NCBI RefSeq assembly: GCF_000412635.1
Contig: NZ_ASTG01000016.1
Location: forward strand, 84,658-148,657
DNA: 64,000 bases
Direction of reading: 5' to 3'
Source of the DNA: Sphingobium bisphenolivorans
Lineage (GTDB): Bacteria; Pseudomonadota; Alphaproteobacteria; Sphingomonadales; Sphingomonadaceae
This document shows, piece by piece, positions 42,666 through 56,532 of this stretch. Below the pieces are notes generated by a model that saw only the letters and a list, made by a program, of their open reading frames with translations, ran no database searches and had not been told where the DNA came from. The translations under genes were made by a program, and so were the position numbers. Position 1 is the first letter of the stretch. Every line of letters begins with the position of its first letter.

Positions 42666-43679
42666 TCAGTGGCGAAGGCGGCTTGCGCTGAGCGCTGCGG
42701 AGAGCGCGCCGAGGCCTGCGGCGGCGACGAGCGGGGCTGTGGACCATGTGCCGTTCAGACGAAAGAGGAGGGCAACGGCGACCGCGCCGAGGGTTTGCCC
42801 GAGCAGCCGTGCCACCGCTTGCATACCGGCCGCGGCGCCCGCCCGCTCCTTGGGGCCGCTGCCGATCATGGTGCGGTTGTTGGGCGCTTGGAAGATGCCG
42901 AAACCGAAACCGCAGGCGGCGATGCCTGCGCCCAGCAGCAGGGTGGGGGTCCCGACGTCGCACAAGGCATAGGCAAGCGAGACGATGGCAAGGCCGATCG
43001 CGCCCAGCAGGCCTGCAGGCATGCGCTCGATCAGCCGGCCCGACAAGGGCGCCGCCAGCGGAACGCCGACCGGCAGGCAGGTGATCAGCAGGCCGGTTTC
43101 AGCATGGCTATAGTGCAGCCGCCCCGGGAGCAGAAAGGGAAGGCAGACGAGGCCGATCATCTGCGCGCCGAACGCACAGATCGAGGTGGCATAAGAAAGC
43201 CTCAGCACTGGTACGGCGATGAGGTCCAGCGGTACCATCGGCGCGTCGGTGGCGCGCGAACGCCGGTAGAGCAGCAGAAAGAACAGCATGCCCACCGCGC
43301 CGATCAGGGCTGTCACGGCGCCGACCTCACCATGGGCGATGGCGGACACGACCAGGAACAATGCGGCGAAGGTAAGGGTGTTGAGAATGGCGGACGGCCG
43401 ATCAAACGGGCGTGCGGTCCCCCTGGTGAGTGGCAGGCTGCTCCATCCGATCACCATGGCGGGGATACCGAGCGGAATGTTGACGGCAAAGAACCAGCGC
43501 CAGCTGGCGACGGAGAGCAGGACCGCCGCGATGGCGGGCAAGGCGAGGTTCGCTAATGAGCTGTCCAGCACCACTAGCACCATCGTCATCCATATGCCGG
43601 CGATCGCCCAACGTCGCTGATGAAGCGGCAGCCCCTGCTGCGGCGCCGTCATCGCATCATCCCATCTCGCTCCGGTCAT
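42666..43679 (-). CDS. DHA2-type MFS transporter with an internal deletion
   Basis: 337 residues, whereas the 14-helix DHA2 family has about 450-500. The first helix and its end are normal ('WAIAGIWMTMVLVVLDSSLANLALP', quoted only to show the motif in part), but 'ALPAIA' is followed at once by 'SVASWRWFFAVNIPLG', which in the family lies about 125 residues later, after helices 2-5. The frame is kept, so the missing part was lost as a multiple of three. The remainder looks intact to the C-terminus. The ATG at 43679 has AAGGG at 6-nt spacing; 43652 is an alternative. The transporter is unlikely to work in the usual way. Confidence 0.8.
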   Translation of the reverse strand: MTGARWDDAMTAPQQGLPLHQRRWAIAGIWMTMVLVVLDSSLANLALPAIAAVLLSVASWRWFFAVNIPLGIPAMVIGWSSLPLTRGTARPFDRPSAILNTLTFAALFLVVSAIAHGEVGAVTALIGAVGMLFFLLLYRRSRATDAPMVPLDLIAVPVLRLSYATSICAFGAQMIGLVCLPFLLPGRLHYSHAETGLLITCLPVGVPLAAPLSGRLIERMPAGLLGAIGLAIVSLAYALCDVGTPTLLLGAGIAACGFGFGIFQAPNNRTMIGSGPKERAGAAAGMQAVARLLGQTLGAVAVALLFRLNGTWSTAPLVAAAGLGALSAALSASRLRH

Positions 43680-43927
43680 CGGTCGCCCTTCGCTCGCCTG
43701 CCCGTTGAGCACAAGCCCATCGGTCATGGGTTTGGATGCACATGCCCCATCCGGCCGCTGGCCTCGCGCTCTTCGAGCGTCCATCAGGCGATCAGGAGTC
43801 CTGCACGGCGCAGCGAAATTCTTGCGGCCCGTGCCCTCCGCTTCCGCTGGAATCTCAAGGAAGGGTATTCCACGCGTGTCCGGCTGAGTGTAGGGGGCTG
43901 CGATTCGTCGAACGGAACGGAACTTGA

Positions 43928-48574
<4,647 letters not shown>

Positions 48575-48636
48575 TCGTCAGGGGGAAGCCAGGCTTCCCC
48601 CATCTGCGACAGAATAGAGAAGTTTGGAGAAAGAGT

Positions 48637-50073
48637 TTGGGCAAGCCCACCGGGTTCCTCGAAATCGAGCGCAAGGACCGCAGCTACACCGCGCCCGAAG
48701 AGCGTCTGAAGCATTGGAACGAATTCGTCGTTCCGCTGTCGAAGGACGAAATTCGCGACCAGGCGGCACGCTGCATGGCTTGCGGCATCCCCTTCTGTCA
48801 CAATGGCTGTCCGGTGAACAACATCATCCCGGACTGGAATCACCTCGTCTATGAGGATGACTGGAAGACGGCGCTGGAAACGCTGCACAGCACCAACAAC
48901 TTCCCCGAATTCACCGGCCGCGTCTGCCCCGCGCCGTGCGAGGCGAGCTGCACGCTCAACATCATCGACACGCCCGTCACGATTAAGTCGATCGAGTGCG
49001 AAATCGTCGATCGCGGTTGGCGCGAAGGCTGGATCGAGCCGCAGGTTCCCGCGCGCAAGACCGGCAAGCGGGTCGCTGTCGTCGGCTCCGGCCCGGCCGG
49101 GCTTGCCTGTGCGCAGCAACTCGCCCGCGTCGGCCATACCGTGACCGTGTTCGAGAAGAATGACCGGGTCGGCGGCTTGCTGCGTTACGGCATTCCCGAC
49201 TTCAAGATGGAAAAGCATCTCATCAACCGCCGCGCCCAGCAGATGGAAGCGGAAGGGGTGGAGTTCAAGACGTCCACCGAGGTCGGCGTCGCCATCTCGA
49301 TGGAGGCGCTGCGCAGCAATTTCGATGCGGTGGTGCTGGCAGGCGGTGCGGAACAGCCGCGCACGCTTGACATTCCGGGCAGCGAACTGTCCGGGGTCCG
49401 GCTGGCGATGGAGTTCCTGACGCAGCAGAACAAGCGCAATGCCGGCGACGATGAACTGCGCGCGGCACCGCGCGGCACCTTGTCCGCCAAGGGCAAGCAT
49501 GTCGTCGTGATCGGCGGCGGCGACACGGGGTCCGACTGCGTCGGCACCTCCAACCGGCAGGGTGCGGCTTCGGTGACCCAGCTGGAGATCATGCCCAAGC
49601 CGCCAGCGGTGGAGGAGAAGTCCCTGAGCTGGCCGCACTGGCCGCTGAAGCTGCGCACCTCGTCCTCGCATCTGGAAGGCTGCGAGCGCGATTGGGCTGT
49701 CACCACCAAGCGCGCGATCGGCAAGAACGGCCAGATCGAGGCGCTGGAATGTGTGCGCGTCGAATGGGTCGACGGTAAGATGCAGGAAGTGGCCGGCAGC
49801 GAATTCCAGCTGAAGGCCGACCTTGTTCTTTTGGCGATGGGCTTCGTCGGTCCGCGCAAGACGGGCATGGTCGAGCAATCGGGCGTGGAACTCGACGCGC
49901 GCGGCAATGTGAAGGCGAACATGGCCGGTTATGCCACCAGCCAGTCGGATGTCTTTGCCTGTGGTGACATGCGACGCGGCCAATCGCTGGTGGTCTGGGC
50001 GATCCGCGAGGGGCGGCAATGCGCGCGCGCGGTCGATTTGCACCTCATGGGTGTCAGCGACCTTCCGCGCTGA
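48637..50073 (+). CDS. gltD: Glutamate synthase [NADPH] small (beta) subunit
   Basis: 478 residues from a TTG start at 48637. The TTG is chosen because TTGGAGAAAGAG lies directly upstream and the product begins '[14 protein letters not shown]', the conserved GltD N-terminus; no ATG fits, and a GTG at 48571 would add 22 residues of intergenic sequence. N-terminal 4Fe-4S cysteines ('[18 protein letters not shown]' and '[10 protein letters not shown]'), FAD motif '[14 protein letters not shown]' and NADPH motif '[14 protein letters not shown]' are complete. It passes NADPH electrons to GltB. Convergent with the beta-helix gene, 16 bp between stops. Confidence 0.97.
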   Translation: MGKPTGFLEIERKDRSYTAPEERLKHWNEFVVPLSKDEIRDQAARCMACGIPFCHNGCPVNNIIPDWNHLVYEDDWKTALETLHSTNNFPEFTGRVCPAPCEASCTLNIIDTPVTIKSIECEIVDRGWREGWIEPQVPARKTGKRVAVVGSGPAGLACAQQLARVGHTVTVFEKNDRVGGLLRYGIPDFKMEKHLINRRAQQMEAEGVEFKTSTEVGVAISMEALRSNFDAVVLAGGAEQPRTLDIPGSELSGVRLAMEFLTQQNKRNAGDDELRAAPRGTLSAKGKHVVVIGGGDTGSDCVGTSNRQGAASVTQLEIMPKPPAVEEKSLSWPHWPLKLRTSSSHLEGCERDWAVTTKRAIGKNGQIEALECVRVEWVDGKMQEVAGSEFQLKADLVLLAMGFVGPRKTGMVEQSGVELDARGNVKANMAGYATSQSDVFACGDMRRGQSLVVWAIREGRQCARAVDLHLMGVSDLPR

Positions 50074-50089
50074 GCCCTCGGCCGGATAA

Positions 50090-51733
50090 TTAGAAGAGCC
50101 GGGCCGGCGCGCCATTCTTCCTGAAGGATGATGCGTCGGACGTCGCCGCCTGATCACGCGGCCGGCCTTGTCCATCCGGACCCAGGGTGCTGATGCGGCG
50201 CCGATCGAAGAAGCTTGTCTGCCGGGCTTGCTTGAGTTCCACCGTCGCATTCAGCTCACGCTGCAACATCGTCAGCATCCAGCTGCGATGCCGGACCAGA
50301 AAATCCGAAAAGCCCTCTGGCCGAGCGGGATCGAAGACGGGCACCTCCCAGTCGGAGGGCTGCTCCATGAAGGGTTGGGGAGGCTGCGCCGCTTCCCCCT
50401 CTGGCCGGTCCACATGGCTGCCGAGGTAGCTGTTCCCCTGGAAGCGCAGGAAGGAGACGGGGTCGAAGCCCGCCTTGATCAGATAGTCGGGGCCGTTGCG
50501 CCCTGTCTCGCTGCCATAGCGGGCGGTTCCAGCGACCTTGAAGATATTGTCCCGGAAGGTGACGTCGCGCGCCCAGCCATCCCATTGCGTCGCGACCACC
50601 ATCTGGACGTCCAGCCCCTTGCCGACATGCACGACATTCCTTTCCACCAGCGCGTCCGACACATTGCCGGACAGCTGGAATATGCGGCTGCCGTCATTCC
50701 GGCTGACATTGAAGCGCGCCACGGTGCCGCGATTGCCGAGATTGTCCTTGTCGTTGGGCCGGGGCGAGCAGATCAGCAGGAAGCCGCCGGCATTGTCGTG
50801 GCTATAATTGTAGAGGATCGTCGTCCGCCGCGAATTGAAGTCGGAATCGAAGCCCTGCCCGTCGTAACGGGTCCGCGTATAGGCCGCCTCATTCAGCTGG
50901 ATCAGGCTGTTGTCGGTGCTCCACTGCCAGATGCCGGCATTATAGCCGGCCGCCCGGCTACCGGCCTGGCGGACGATATTATGTTCGATGAGCGTGCCGT
51001 CGGTCCCGCGCGGGACGATGCCGTCGCCGCCCACATCCTCGACATAATTGTCCCTGATGACCACGCCTTCGCTGGGGAACCAGTTGAGCGACGTTACCCG
51101 ATCGCTGATGCCGGCGATGCCCGACCGGTCCACGCGCCAGATGATGTTCCGCTCGATCCGCAGATCGTGGAAGCGTGTGGCGAGGCGCTGTCCGGTCGCG
51201 CTGAAGATGATGCCGCCATTGTCCTTGCGGTCGTTGGTGCCGCGAACATCGTGGATGTAGAGATCATTTACGCGGATGCCGCGGGTGACGCCGCGATCCT
51301 GCGCCGAGATCAGCACGCCATAGCGCGGTCCGGGAGAGGGCGCGTCGTTGGTAATCTCCAGACCGCTGACCGTTACATATTCGGCGTTCATCACCGCCAC
51401 GGCATGAGGCGATACGCCGCCTGCCTCGATGCGCGGCCGGGGGCCGTCTCCCGCAGGGGCAATCACGATGGGTGCGTTCGCCGTGCCGGATCGGGTGATC
51501 GTCAGTGGCTCCTTCCAGACGGAACCGGGTGCCAGCAAAACCCTGTCGCCCGGTTGCAGCGGATAGTCGCGGATGCGCGCGATTGATTTCCAGGGCTGGT
51601 CCTGCGACGTGCCGCTGAAGCGGTCGTCGCCCTTGACCGCGTCGACATAATAGGAGGCGGCACTGGCCGCCGAGCTGAGCCCGGCTGAGCACAGAACGGT
51701 CAAAAGAAGCAGAGTTTTTGATGATCTGGACAA
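50090..51733 (-). CDS. Secreted right-handed parallel beta-helix protein
   Basis: 547 residues from a TTG at 51733. The start is chosen because GCGGGAGAG lies 7 nt upstream and the protein then opens with a clean signal peptide ('LLLLTVLCSAGLSSAASA'). The body begins 'YYVDAVKGDDRFSGTSQDQP' (a typical opening of polysaccharide lyase-like beta-helices) and repeats 'IRDNYVEDVGGDG', 'IEHNIVRQAG' and 'VERNVVHVG', rungs of a right-handed helix. No pectate-lyase catalytic motif was recognised. Likely periplasmic or extracellular carbohydrate binding or cleavage. It follows the siderophore receptor gene by 104 bp on the same strand. Confidence 0.85.
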   Translation of the reverse strand: MSRSSKTLLLLTVLCSAGLSSAASAASYYVDAVKGDDRFSGTSQDQPWKSIARIRDYPLQPGDRVLLAPGSVWKEPLTITRSGTANAPIVIAPAGDGPRPRIEAGGVSPHAVAVMNAEYVTVSGLEITNDAPSPGPRYGVLISAQDRGVTRGIRVNDLYIHDVRGTNDRKDNGGIIFSATGQRLATRFHDLRIERNIIWRVDRSGIAGISDRVTSLNWFPSEGVVIRDNYVEDVGGDGIVPRGTDGTLIEHNIVRQAGSRAAGYNAGIWQWSTDNSLIQLNEAAYTRTRYDGQGFDSDFNSRRTTILYNYSHDNAGGFLLICSPRPNDKDNLGNRGTVARFNVSRNDGSRIFQLSGNVSDALVERNVVHVGKGLDVQMVVATQWDGWARDVTFRDNIFKVAGTARYGSETGRNGPDYLIKAGFDPVSFLRFQGNSYLGSHVDRPEGEAAQPPQPFMEQPSDWEVPVFDPARPEGFSDFLVRHRSWMLTMLQRELNATVELKQARQTSFFDRRRISTLGPDGQGRPRDQAATSDASSFRKNGAPARLF

Positions 51734-51837
51734 GTGGCATCTCTCCCGCAGGCTTGACCGGAATCTGCGAGTAACTGCCTGAATAAGCAATGAAGCCTCG
51801 CCCCCTCGAAACCCCGATAGCCCCGCCCCGCTGGCCG

Positions 51838-54192
51838 TCACCAGGCGAAGCGCAAGGAGCCCACAACGGTTCTGGGCGCGCCATAATAGCAGCTGTTGAG
51901 GAAAGGACAGGCGCTGATATAGCTGTTGTCGAACAGGTTGGTCGCGTTGACCGTGGCACTCCAGCCGGGAAGCCCCACTCTGGAAAGGTCGTATCCGACC
52001 ATGGTGTCGACCAGGACGAAGCCGTCCGTGTGGAAGCGCTGGAAGGTCGTCACGCCATTGATGACCGCGTAATTGGTCGTGCCGTCCGACCCGCTGACAT
52101 AGCGGACACCCGCGCCCAGGCTGAGGCCCGCCAGCGGCCCGGCACTGTTTTGCACCTTGCCGAAATCATAGGAAAGGAAGCTGGAGACATTCCACTTCGG
52201 AACGCCAAGCTGCCGGGTTCCGCTCGTCGTGGGCGTGCCGCTGTTGGTGCTGCTGGGTGGAACGGCGGCTGAACCTTCGGTGATGACCGCGTCGGTGTAG
52301 CTGGCCGTGCCGATCAATTCCAAGCCGGGAGATATCTCGCCCCGGCCCTCCCACTCGGCGCCACGGACGCGAACTTCGCCGATCTGGACGGTCGCGTTGG
52401 TCGGGATGCCGTTGGTCCCTGCGCGCGGATCGGCTGCGGTGGAGCCGTTGCGCCGCTTCAGTTCATAGAGAGAGAGGGTGAAGAGCGCATTGGCGCCGGG
52501 CGGCTGATATTTTAGGCCCGCCTCATATTGCGAACCGGTTGCCGGATCGAACGGCGCTGTTTCCGTCGCTGAAACATAACGGAAGCCGACCTGCGGTTCG
52601 AAGGATTCCGAATAGCTGAAATAGGGCGAAAACCCCAAGGCGGACTCGTAAAGCGCGCCCAGCCGCATGGTGAAGGCCGGCTGGGAGAAGCGGGAGACGG
52701 GTGCGGCGCGGGCGGCCGCTGTCGTCGGATTGAGATTTTGCGTGAGCTGATCGTACCAGTCCTGGCGACCGCTGGCGATCAGGTGCAGGCGGCCGATCGT
52801 CATCTGATCCTGGAAATAGACGCCCAACTGGTCCCGCTTCGTATAGTTGTTGGTATAGGCGCGCGCGGCGCTGGCAAGCGTGGACAAGGCCTTGAGATCG
52901 GTCGGTGGAAGGCCGCTGCCATAGCTTGGCGCGAACAGGCTGAGATTGGGGATGCCCTGCGCCGCGCCCGTGTTGAATTGCTGCACATTCTCCCCGGTGA
53001 TGCGCTGATAATCGGCGCCCGCCAGGATATTGTGCTGAATGATTCCGGTCGCGAATTTCGCGTTCAGGTGATTGTCGAGCGTCAGCGTGTCGAAATCCTC
53101 GTCGGCTCCGCCGCCGCCCCGCGTGATGATGGAATAGTCGCTGTTCCGATTGGCGCCCGCTCCCGTCGTGGCGAAGCCGGCCGTGTAGATTTGCCGGTAG
53201 GACAGCTTGTTGTTCTGGAAACGGAAATTGGATGCGAAGCTCAGATGTTCGTTGAAGTCGTGGCGGAAGAATGCGGCGATGGACTTCGCCTTGTGGTCAT
53301 AGCGCTCATAGCCAGGATCGCCGGTGTTCGTGTCGCGGGGAATCATGCCATTGGGGTTGGGCAGGACTGTCCCAGCCGCCGGTGTGCCGGAATAGCCGCC
53401 GCCATGGGGGGCGTGCTGATAGGTGGCGATCAGGGTGAAGCTGGTCGCCTGATCGGGGAAGAAGGTCAACATGGGGCTGACGTGCCAGCGCTCGCTGAAC
53501 GTGCCCTTGGCAAGATTGTCTCCCTTCTGCCAGCCGCCGACGATCCGCGCCTTGAGCCGCCCGTCGCTGTCGAGCGGCTGATTGATGTCGCCCGCGATCC
53601 GCACGAAATCGAAATTGCCGAGCTGCCCCTCGAACCGGCCGAAGGCCTCCGCTTCGGGCATCTTGCTCGTCAGGTTGACAAGCCCGCTGGGCGGCGCGCT
53701 GCCGTACAGGACGGAGGCCGGGCCCTTCACCACATCGACATGATCGACGCGGTTGAAGTCGATCTGCGGCGTGGAGTAGGGGCCCGCGATCAGGCGCATG
53801 CCGTCAAGGAAGATGCCGGGCGCAAAGCCGCGCAGGACCAGCTGGTCGTACCGGGTCGCCAAAGCGCCGCGCTGGTTCGTGGAAACCCCGGCGACATAGC
53901 CAAGCGCGTCGTTGATCGACAGGGCGTTGCGGCGGGTCAGCTCCTCCCGGTCGATGATGGTGATGCTCTGAGGTGTGGCGATCAGCGGCGTGTCGGTCTT
54001 GGTGCCGGTGCCTGTCTTGTTTTCACTAATGCCCGTGACGATGATCGTGTCGGCGCTGGAGCCGGGTGCCTCATCCGCATGCGCGATGGCGGGAACAGCG
54101 GCCAAGACAGCGGCGCCCGTCGATAGAAGGCGTGCTCGCCAGACTGCCCGCGCACCAGCATCGTCCCGCACCTCGTTGCCACCTTCGCTCAT
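51838..54192 (-). CDS. Siderophore-type TonB-dependent receptor (FhuA/FpvA-like)
   Basis: 784 residues. Leader with signal peptide ending near 'AIAHADEAPG', a TonB-box-like 'DTIIVTGISE', plug motifs 'IATPQSITIIDREELTRRN', 'LVLRGFAPGIFLDGMRL' and 'VDVVKGPASVLYGSAPPSG', and a barrel ending in 'VVGSLRFAW' (aromatic C-terminus). These are the classic ferric hydroxamate/catechol receptor motifs, unlike the other TBDRs here. The ATG at 54192 has GGAGG 5 nt upstream. A Fur-like box lies 20 bp before the start, and the divergent neighbour is an iron-uptake-type PepSY operon. Confidence 0.93.
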   Translation of the reverse strand: MSEGGNEVRDDAGARAVWRARLLSTGAAVLAAVPAIAHADEAPGSSADTIIVTGISENKTGTGTKTDTPLIATPQSITIIDREELTRRNALSINDALGYVAGVSTNQRGALATRYDQLVLRGFAPGIFLDGMRLIAGPYSTPQIDFNRVDHVDVVKGPASVLYGSAPPSGLVNLTSKMPEAEAFGRFEGQLGNFDFVRIAGDINQPLDSDGRLKARIVGGWQKGDNLAKGTFSERWHVSPMLTFFPDQATSFTLIATYQHAPHGGGYSGTPAAGTVLPNPNGMIPRDTNTGDPGYERYDHKAKSIAAFFRHDFNEHLSFASNFRFQNNKLSYRQIYTAGFATTGAGANRNSDYSIITRGGGGADEDFDTLTLDNHLNAKFATGIIQHNILAGADYQRITGENVQQFNTGAAQGIPNLSLFAPSYGSGLPPTDLKALSTLASAARAYTNNYTKRDQLGVYFQDQMTIGRLHLIASGRQDWYDQLTQNLNPTTAAARAAPVSRFSQPAFTMRLGALYESALGFSPYFSYSESFEPQVGFRYVSATETAPFDPATGSQYEAGLKYQPPGANALFTLSLYELKRRNGSTAADPRAGTNGIPTNATVQIGEVRVRGAEWEGRGEISPGLELIGTASYTDAVITEGSAAVPPSSTNSGTPTTSGTRQLGVPKWNVSSFLSYDFGKVQNSAGPLAGLSLGAGVRYVSGSDGTTNYAVINGVTTFQRFHTDGFVLVDTMVGYDLSRVGLPGWSATVNATNLFDNSYISACPFLNSCYYGAPRTVVGSLRFAW

Positions 54193-54211
54193 ATACGCCT
54201 CCAACTGAGAT

Positions 54212-54226
54212 TGATTATGATTCGCA
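54212..54226. promoter_or_regulatory. Fur-box-like site between receptor and PepSY operon
   Basis: TGATTAT-G-ATTCGCA (plus strand), that is TGCGAAT-C-ATAATCA on the minus strand, matches 11 of 14 positions of the 7-1-7 Fur consensus. It lies 20 bp before the receptor ATG and 56 bp before the GTG of the divergent operon, so one site could repress both. Confidence 0.6.
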
Positions 54227-54281
54227 ATTGCTCCTAAGCTGATGATTAGTTAGAAGCAAGCCGACCGCGACAGGGGTTCAT

Positions 54282-54590
54282 GTGCCGAATCAGCTTCCTT
54301 TCCGACTAACTCGCCCCCGGCGGGCTGCGCTCTCCATGACGGGGCGCTGCCTCACCGCGCTGGTCGGGGGTTATGCGGCGGCGGCTGGTGCCGCGTCGCT
54401 CGTGGCGCGGCTGCTGCCGATCGCGCGCGCGGAAGCGACGGTCTGGGGTATGATCCTGTCGTTCCTTATTTTCGCGAGCCTTGGCCTTTGGGCTTTTCAT
54501 GAGCCGCGCTTGTCCAGGGTGGCGGCGTTGGTCTGGGGCGTGGCGATCCTTTGCGGCGGCGCGTGCCTGCTGCTGGGGCCGCGCGCATGA
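54282..54590 (+). CDS. Small inner-membrane protein of an iron-uptake operon
   Basis: 102 residues with three probable helices ('CLTALVGGYAAAAGAASLVA', 'ATVWGMILSFLIFASLGLWAF', 'AALVWGVAILCGGACLLLG'; lengths approximate). GTG start at 54282 with AGGGG 5 nt upstream; an ATG at 54336 would shorten the N-terminus. It resembles the DUF3649-type proteins that precede PepSY genes in siderophore-reduction operons. Overlaps the next gene by ATGA. Function of this family is not established; a supporting role in ferri-siderophore handling is inferred from context. Confidence 0.75.
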   Translation: MPNQLPFRLTRPRRAALSMTGRCLTALVGGYAAAAGAASLVARLLPIARAEATVWGMILSFLIFASLGLWAFHEPRLSRVAALVWGVAILCGGACLLLGPRA

Positions 54591-56188
54591 GTGCCGTTGC
54601 CGTTGCACGAAGCCTGCGCCAGTCCATGGCCTGGATCCACACATGGCTGGGGCTGCTGGCGGGCTGGATATTGTTCGCCATGTTCCTGACCGGCACCGCG
54701 AGCTATTTCCGGCCGGAGATCACGCGCTGGATGCAGCCGGAGCTTCGCGCCGCGGATGTGTCCCCCGCCCATGCCGCCGAGGCAGCGATCCGCACTCTTC
54801 AGGCGACGTCGCCGCAGGACCTGCAATGGTTCATCTACCTGCCGGATGAGCGGACCGGCATCACGCGGGTCTTCACGCGTCCCCAGCCCAATGCCGATCC
54901 AAAAGCGTCACCCGCCCCACGCCGCGAGGAATTGAAGTTGAGCCCCGTCACGGGCCAGCCGCTGACGGCTCGCGATACCCGTGGCGGTGAGCACTTCTAC
55001 CGATTCCACTTCCAGCTCCAACTGCCGCATCCTTGGGGCCGGTGGCTGGCCGGCCTGTGCGCGATCTTCATGCTGGCAGCGATCATCTCCGGCGTCATCA
55101 CGCACAAGCGTATCTTCATTGACTTCTTTACGCTGCGGTGGGGCAAGGGGCAGAGAAGCTGGCTGGACGCGCATAATGTGTCAGCCGTGGTTGCGCTGCC
55201 GTTCCACGCGATGATCACCTATACGGGGCTGATCACATTGGTGGTCATGTATATGCCCTGGCCGATCGCGGCCAATTATCAGAAGCCGGCGGAGTTCGCG
55301 GCGGAAGCCTATGGGCGGGACGAGGAGGGCGAGCCATCGGGGAAGGCGGCGCCGCTCACGCCCATCCGGCCCCTGATCGTTGCGGCCGCGCGGCAGTGGG
55401 GCGGCGGTGCGCCGCGCACGATCATCATCCGCAACCCCAATGACGCCGCCGCTACCATCACCATCCTGCGCAGCGCGACGGATCAGCTGAACGCGCGCGC
55501 GCCCTCCGTGACCTTTTCCGGCGTGTCGGGGCAGCGACTTGCTGCAACGCCCGCTCAGGGGCCTGCGATCAACAGCGCGGGCGTCATGCTCGGCCTGCAT
55601 ATCGGCCAATATATGGGACCGGCGCTACGCTGGACGCATTTCCTGCTCGGGCTGGTCGGAACGGCGATGGTCGGCACCGGCCTGCTGCTATGGACAGCCA
55701 AGCGGCACAAAGCCGGAACCAAGCCCTTTTTCGGCTTCCGCCTGGTCGAGCGGATGAACATCGCTGCGGTGGCTTGCCTGCCAGCGGGCATGGGCGCCTA
55801 TCTGCTTGCGAACCGGCTGATCCCGGCAGGCCTGCCTGGCCGCGCGGCGATGGAAGTGTCGGCCATGTTCTGGACCTGGTTCGGGCTGGCAAGCCTGTCC
55901 CTCTTGCGGCCGACGCGGCGTGCCTGGACCGAGACGCTCGGGCTTGCGGCGCTGATCTGGGGATCGCTGCCCATCGTCAACATGATGACCACCAACCGGA
56001 GCCTATTCGCCAGCCTGGCAAGCGGCGACTGGCTGTTCGTGACGTTCGATATGACGGCGCTCGCCTTTGCGGCGCTGCTGGGCTGGGGCTCATGGAAGGC
56101 GCATCGCGTGAAGCAGCCGCCCCAGCGAAGGCAGCGTGTCGCGCCCCCGCGACGCGCCCCCATGCAGGAGGTGCTGGGTGGCGTTTGA
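54587..56188 (+). CDS. PepSY-domain iron-regulated membrane protein
   Basis: 533 residues. N-terminal helix 'MAWIHTWLGLLAGWILFAMF' with conserved histidine, PepSY segment, 'HFQLQLPHPWGRWLAGLCAI', further helices including 'ITYTGLITLVVMYMPWP', 'WTHFLLGLVGTAMVGTGLLLW', 'VACLPAGMGAYLLA' and 'FDMTALAFAALLGWGS'. Conserved histidines in helices suggest heme binding, as in the PiuB/FoxB-like ferri-siderophore reductases. Sits second of three coupled genes, divergent from the siderophore receptor; probable task is releasing iron from the siderophore at the inner membrane. Confidence 0.88.
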   Translation: MSAVAVARSLRQSMAWIHTWLGLLAGWILFAMFLTGTASYFRPEITRWMQPELRAADVSPAHAAEAAIRTLQATSPQDLQWFIYLPDERTGITRVFTRPQPNADPKASPAPRREELKLSPVTGQPLTARDTRGGEHFYRFHFQLQLPHPWGRWLAGLCAIFMLAAIISGVITHKRIFIDFFTLRWGKGQRSWLDAHNVSAVVALPFHAMITYTGLITLVVMYMPWPIAANYQKPAEFAAEAYGRDEEGEPSGKAAPLTPIRPLIVAAARQWGGGAPRTIIIRNPNDAAATITILRSATDQLNARAPSVTFSGVSGQRLAATPAQGPAINSAGVMLGLHIGQYMGPALRWTHFLLGLVGTAMVGTGLLLWTAKRHKAGTKPFFGFRLVERMNIAAVACLPAGMGAYLLANRLIPAGLPGRAAMEVSAMFWTWFGLASLSLLRPTRRAWTETLGLAALIWGSLPIVNMMTTNRSLFASLASGDWLFVTFDMTALAFAALLGWGSWKAHRVKQPPQRRQRVAPPRRAPMQEVLGGV

Positions 56189-56486
56189 GGCGGGTCTTCT
56201 CAGCTATGCCGGCTGGTTCAGCCTGATGCTGGCGATGAACAAGCACCGCGCCGCCCTACCGCTGCCGCGCAGGCCTGCGCCGGTCTTCCTGCGCGTGGTT
56301 GGTTGCTTGCTGCTGATCCTTGCCCTGGTGTTGGCGATCGGCCGATTGGGTGCGGGCTACGGCATCATGACCTGGCTCATGCAGTGCAGCGTCGCGGCGG
56401 CGCTGCTCGTTCTCCTCATGTCGTGGCGGCCATCTCTTGCAGGGTGCATCGCCCTTGCGGCGATCGCGGTGGTGGTAGTGCTGTAG
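56178..56486 (+). CDS. DUF3325-type small inner-membrane protein
   Basis: 102 residues from a GTG at 56178, which has AGGAGG 6 nt upstream and overlaps the PepSY gene by 11 bp. The product begins 'AFEAGLLSYAGWFSLMLAMNKH', the DUF3325 pattern, followed by helices 'FLRVVGCLLLILALVLAIG', 'MTWLMQCSVAAALLVLLM' and 'CIALAAIAVVVVL'. DUF3325 proteins occur after PepSY proteins in iron-uptake operons; the function is unknown. Confidence 0.8.
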   Translation: MAFEAGLLSYAGWFSLMLAMNKHRAALPLPRRPAPVFLRVVGCLLLILALVLAIGRLGAGYGIMTWLMQCSVAAALLVLLMSWRPSLAGCIALAAIAVVVVL

Positions 56487-56508
56487 CGGGCCTGCAATGT
56501 CGTTGGGA

Positions 56509-56531
56509 CAGGACTTTTACGGGCTGTCCTG
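56509..56531. terminator. Weak hairpin between the PepSY operon and amt
   Basis: CAGGAC (56509-56514) / GTCCTG (56526-56531), 11-nt loop, in the 46-bp gap between convergent stops. Short arms and no T-run. Confidence 0.3.
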
Positions 56532-56532
56532 C

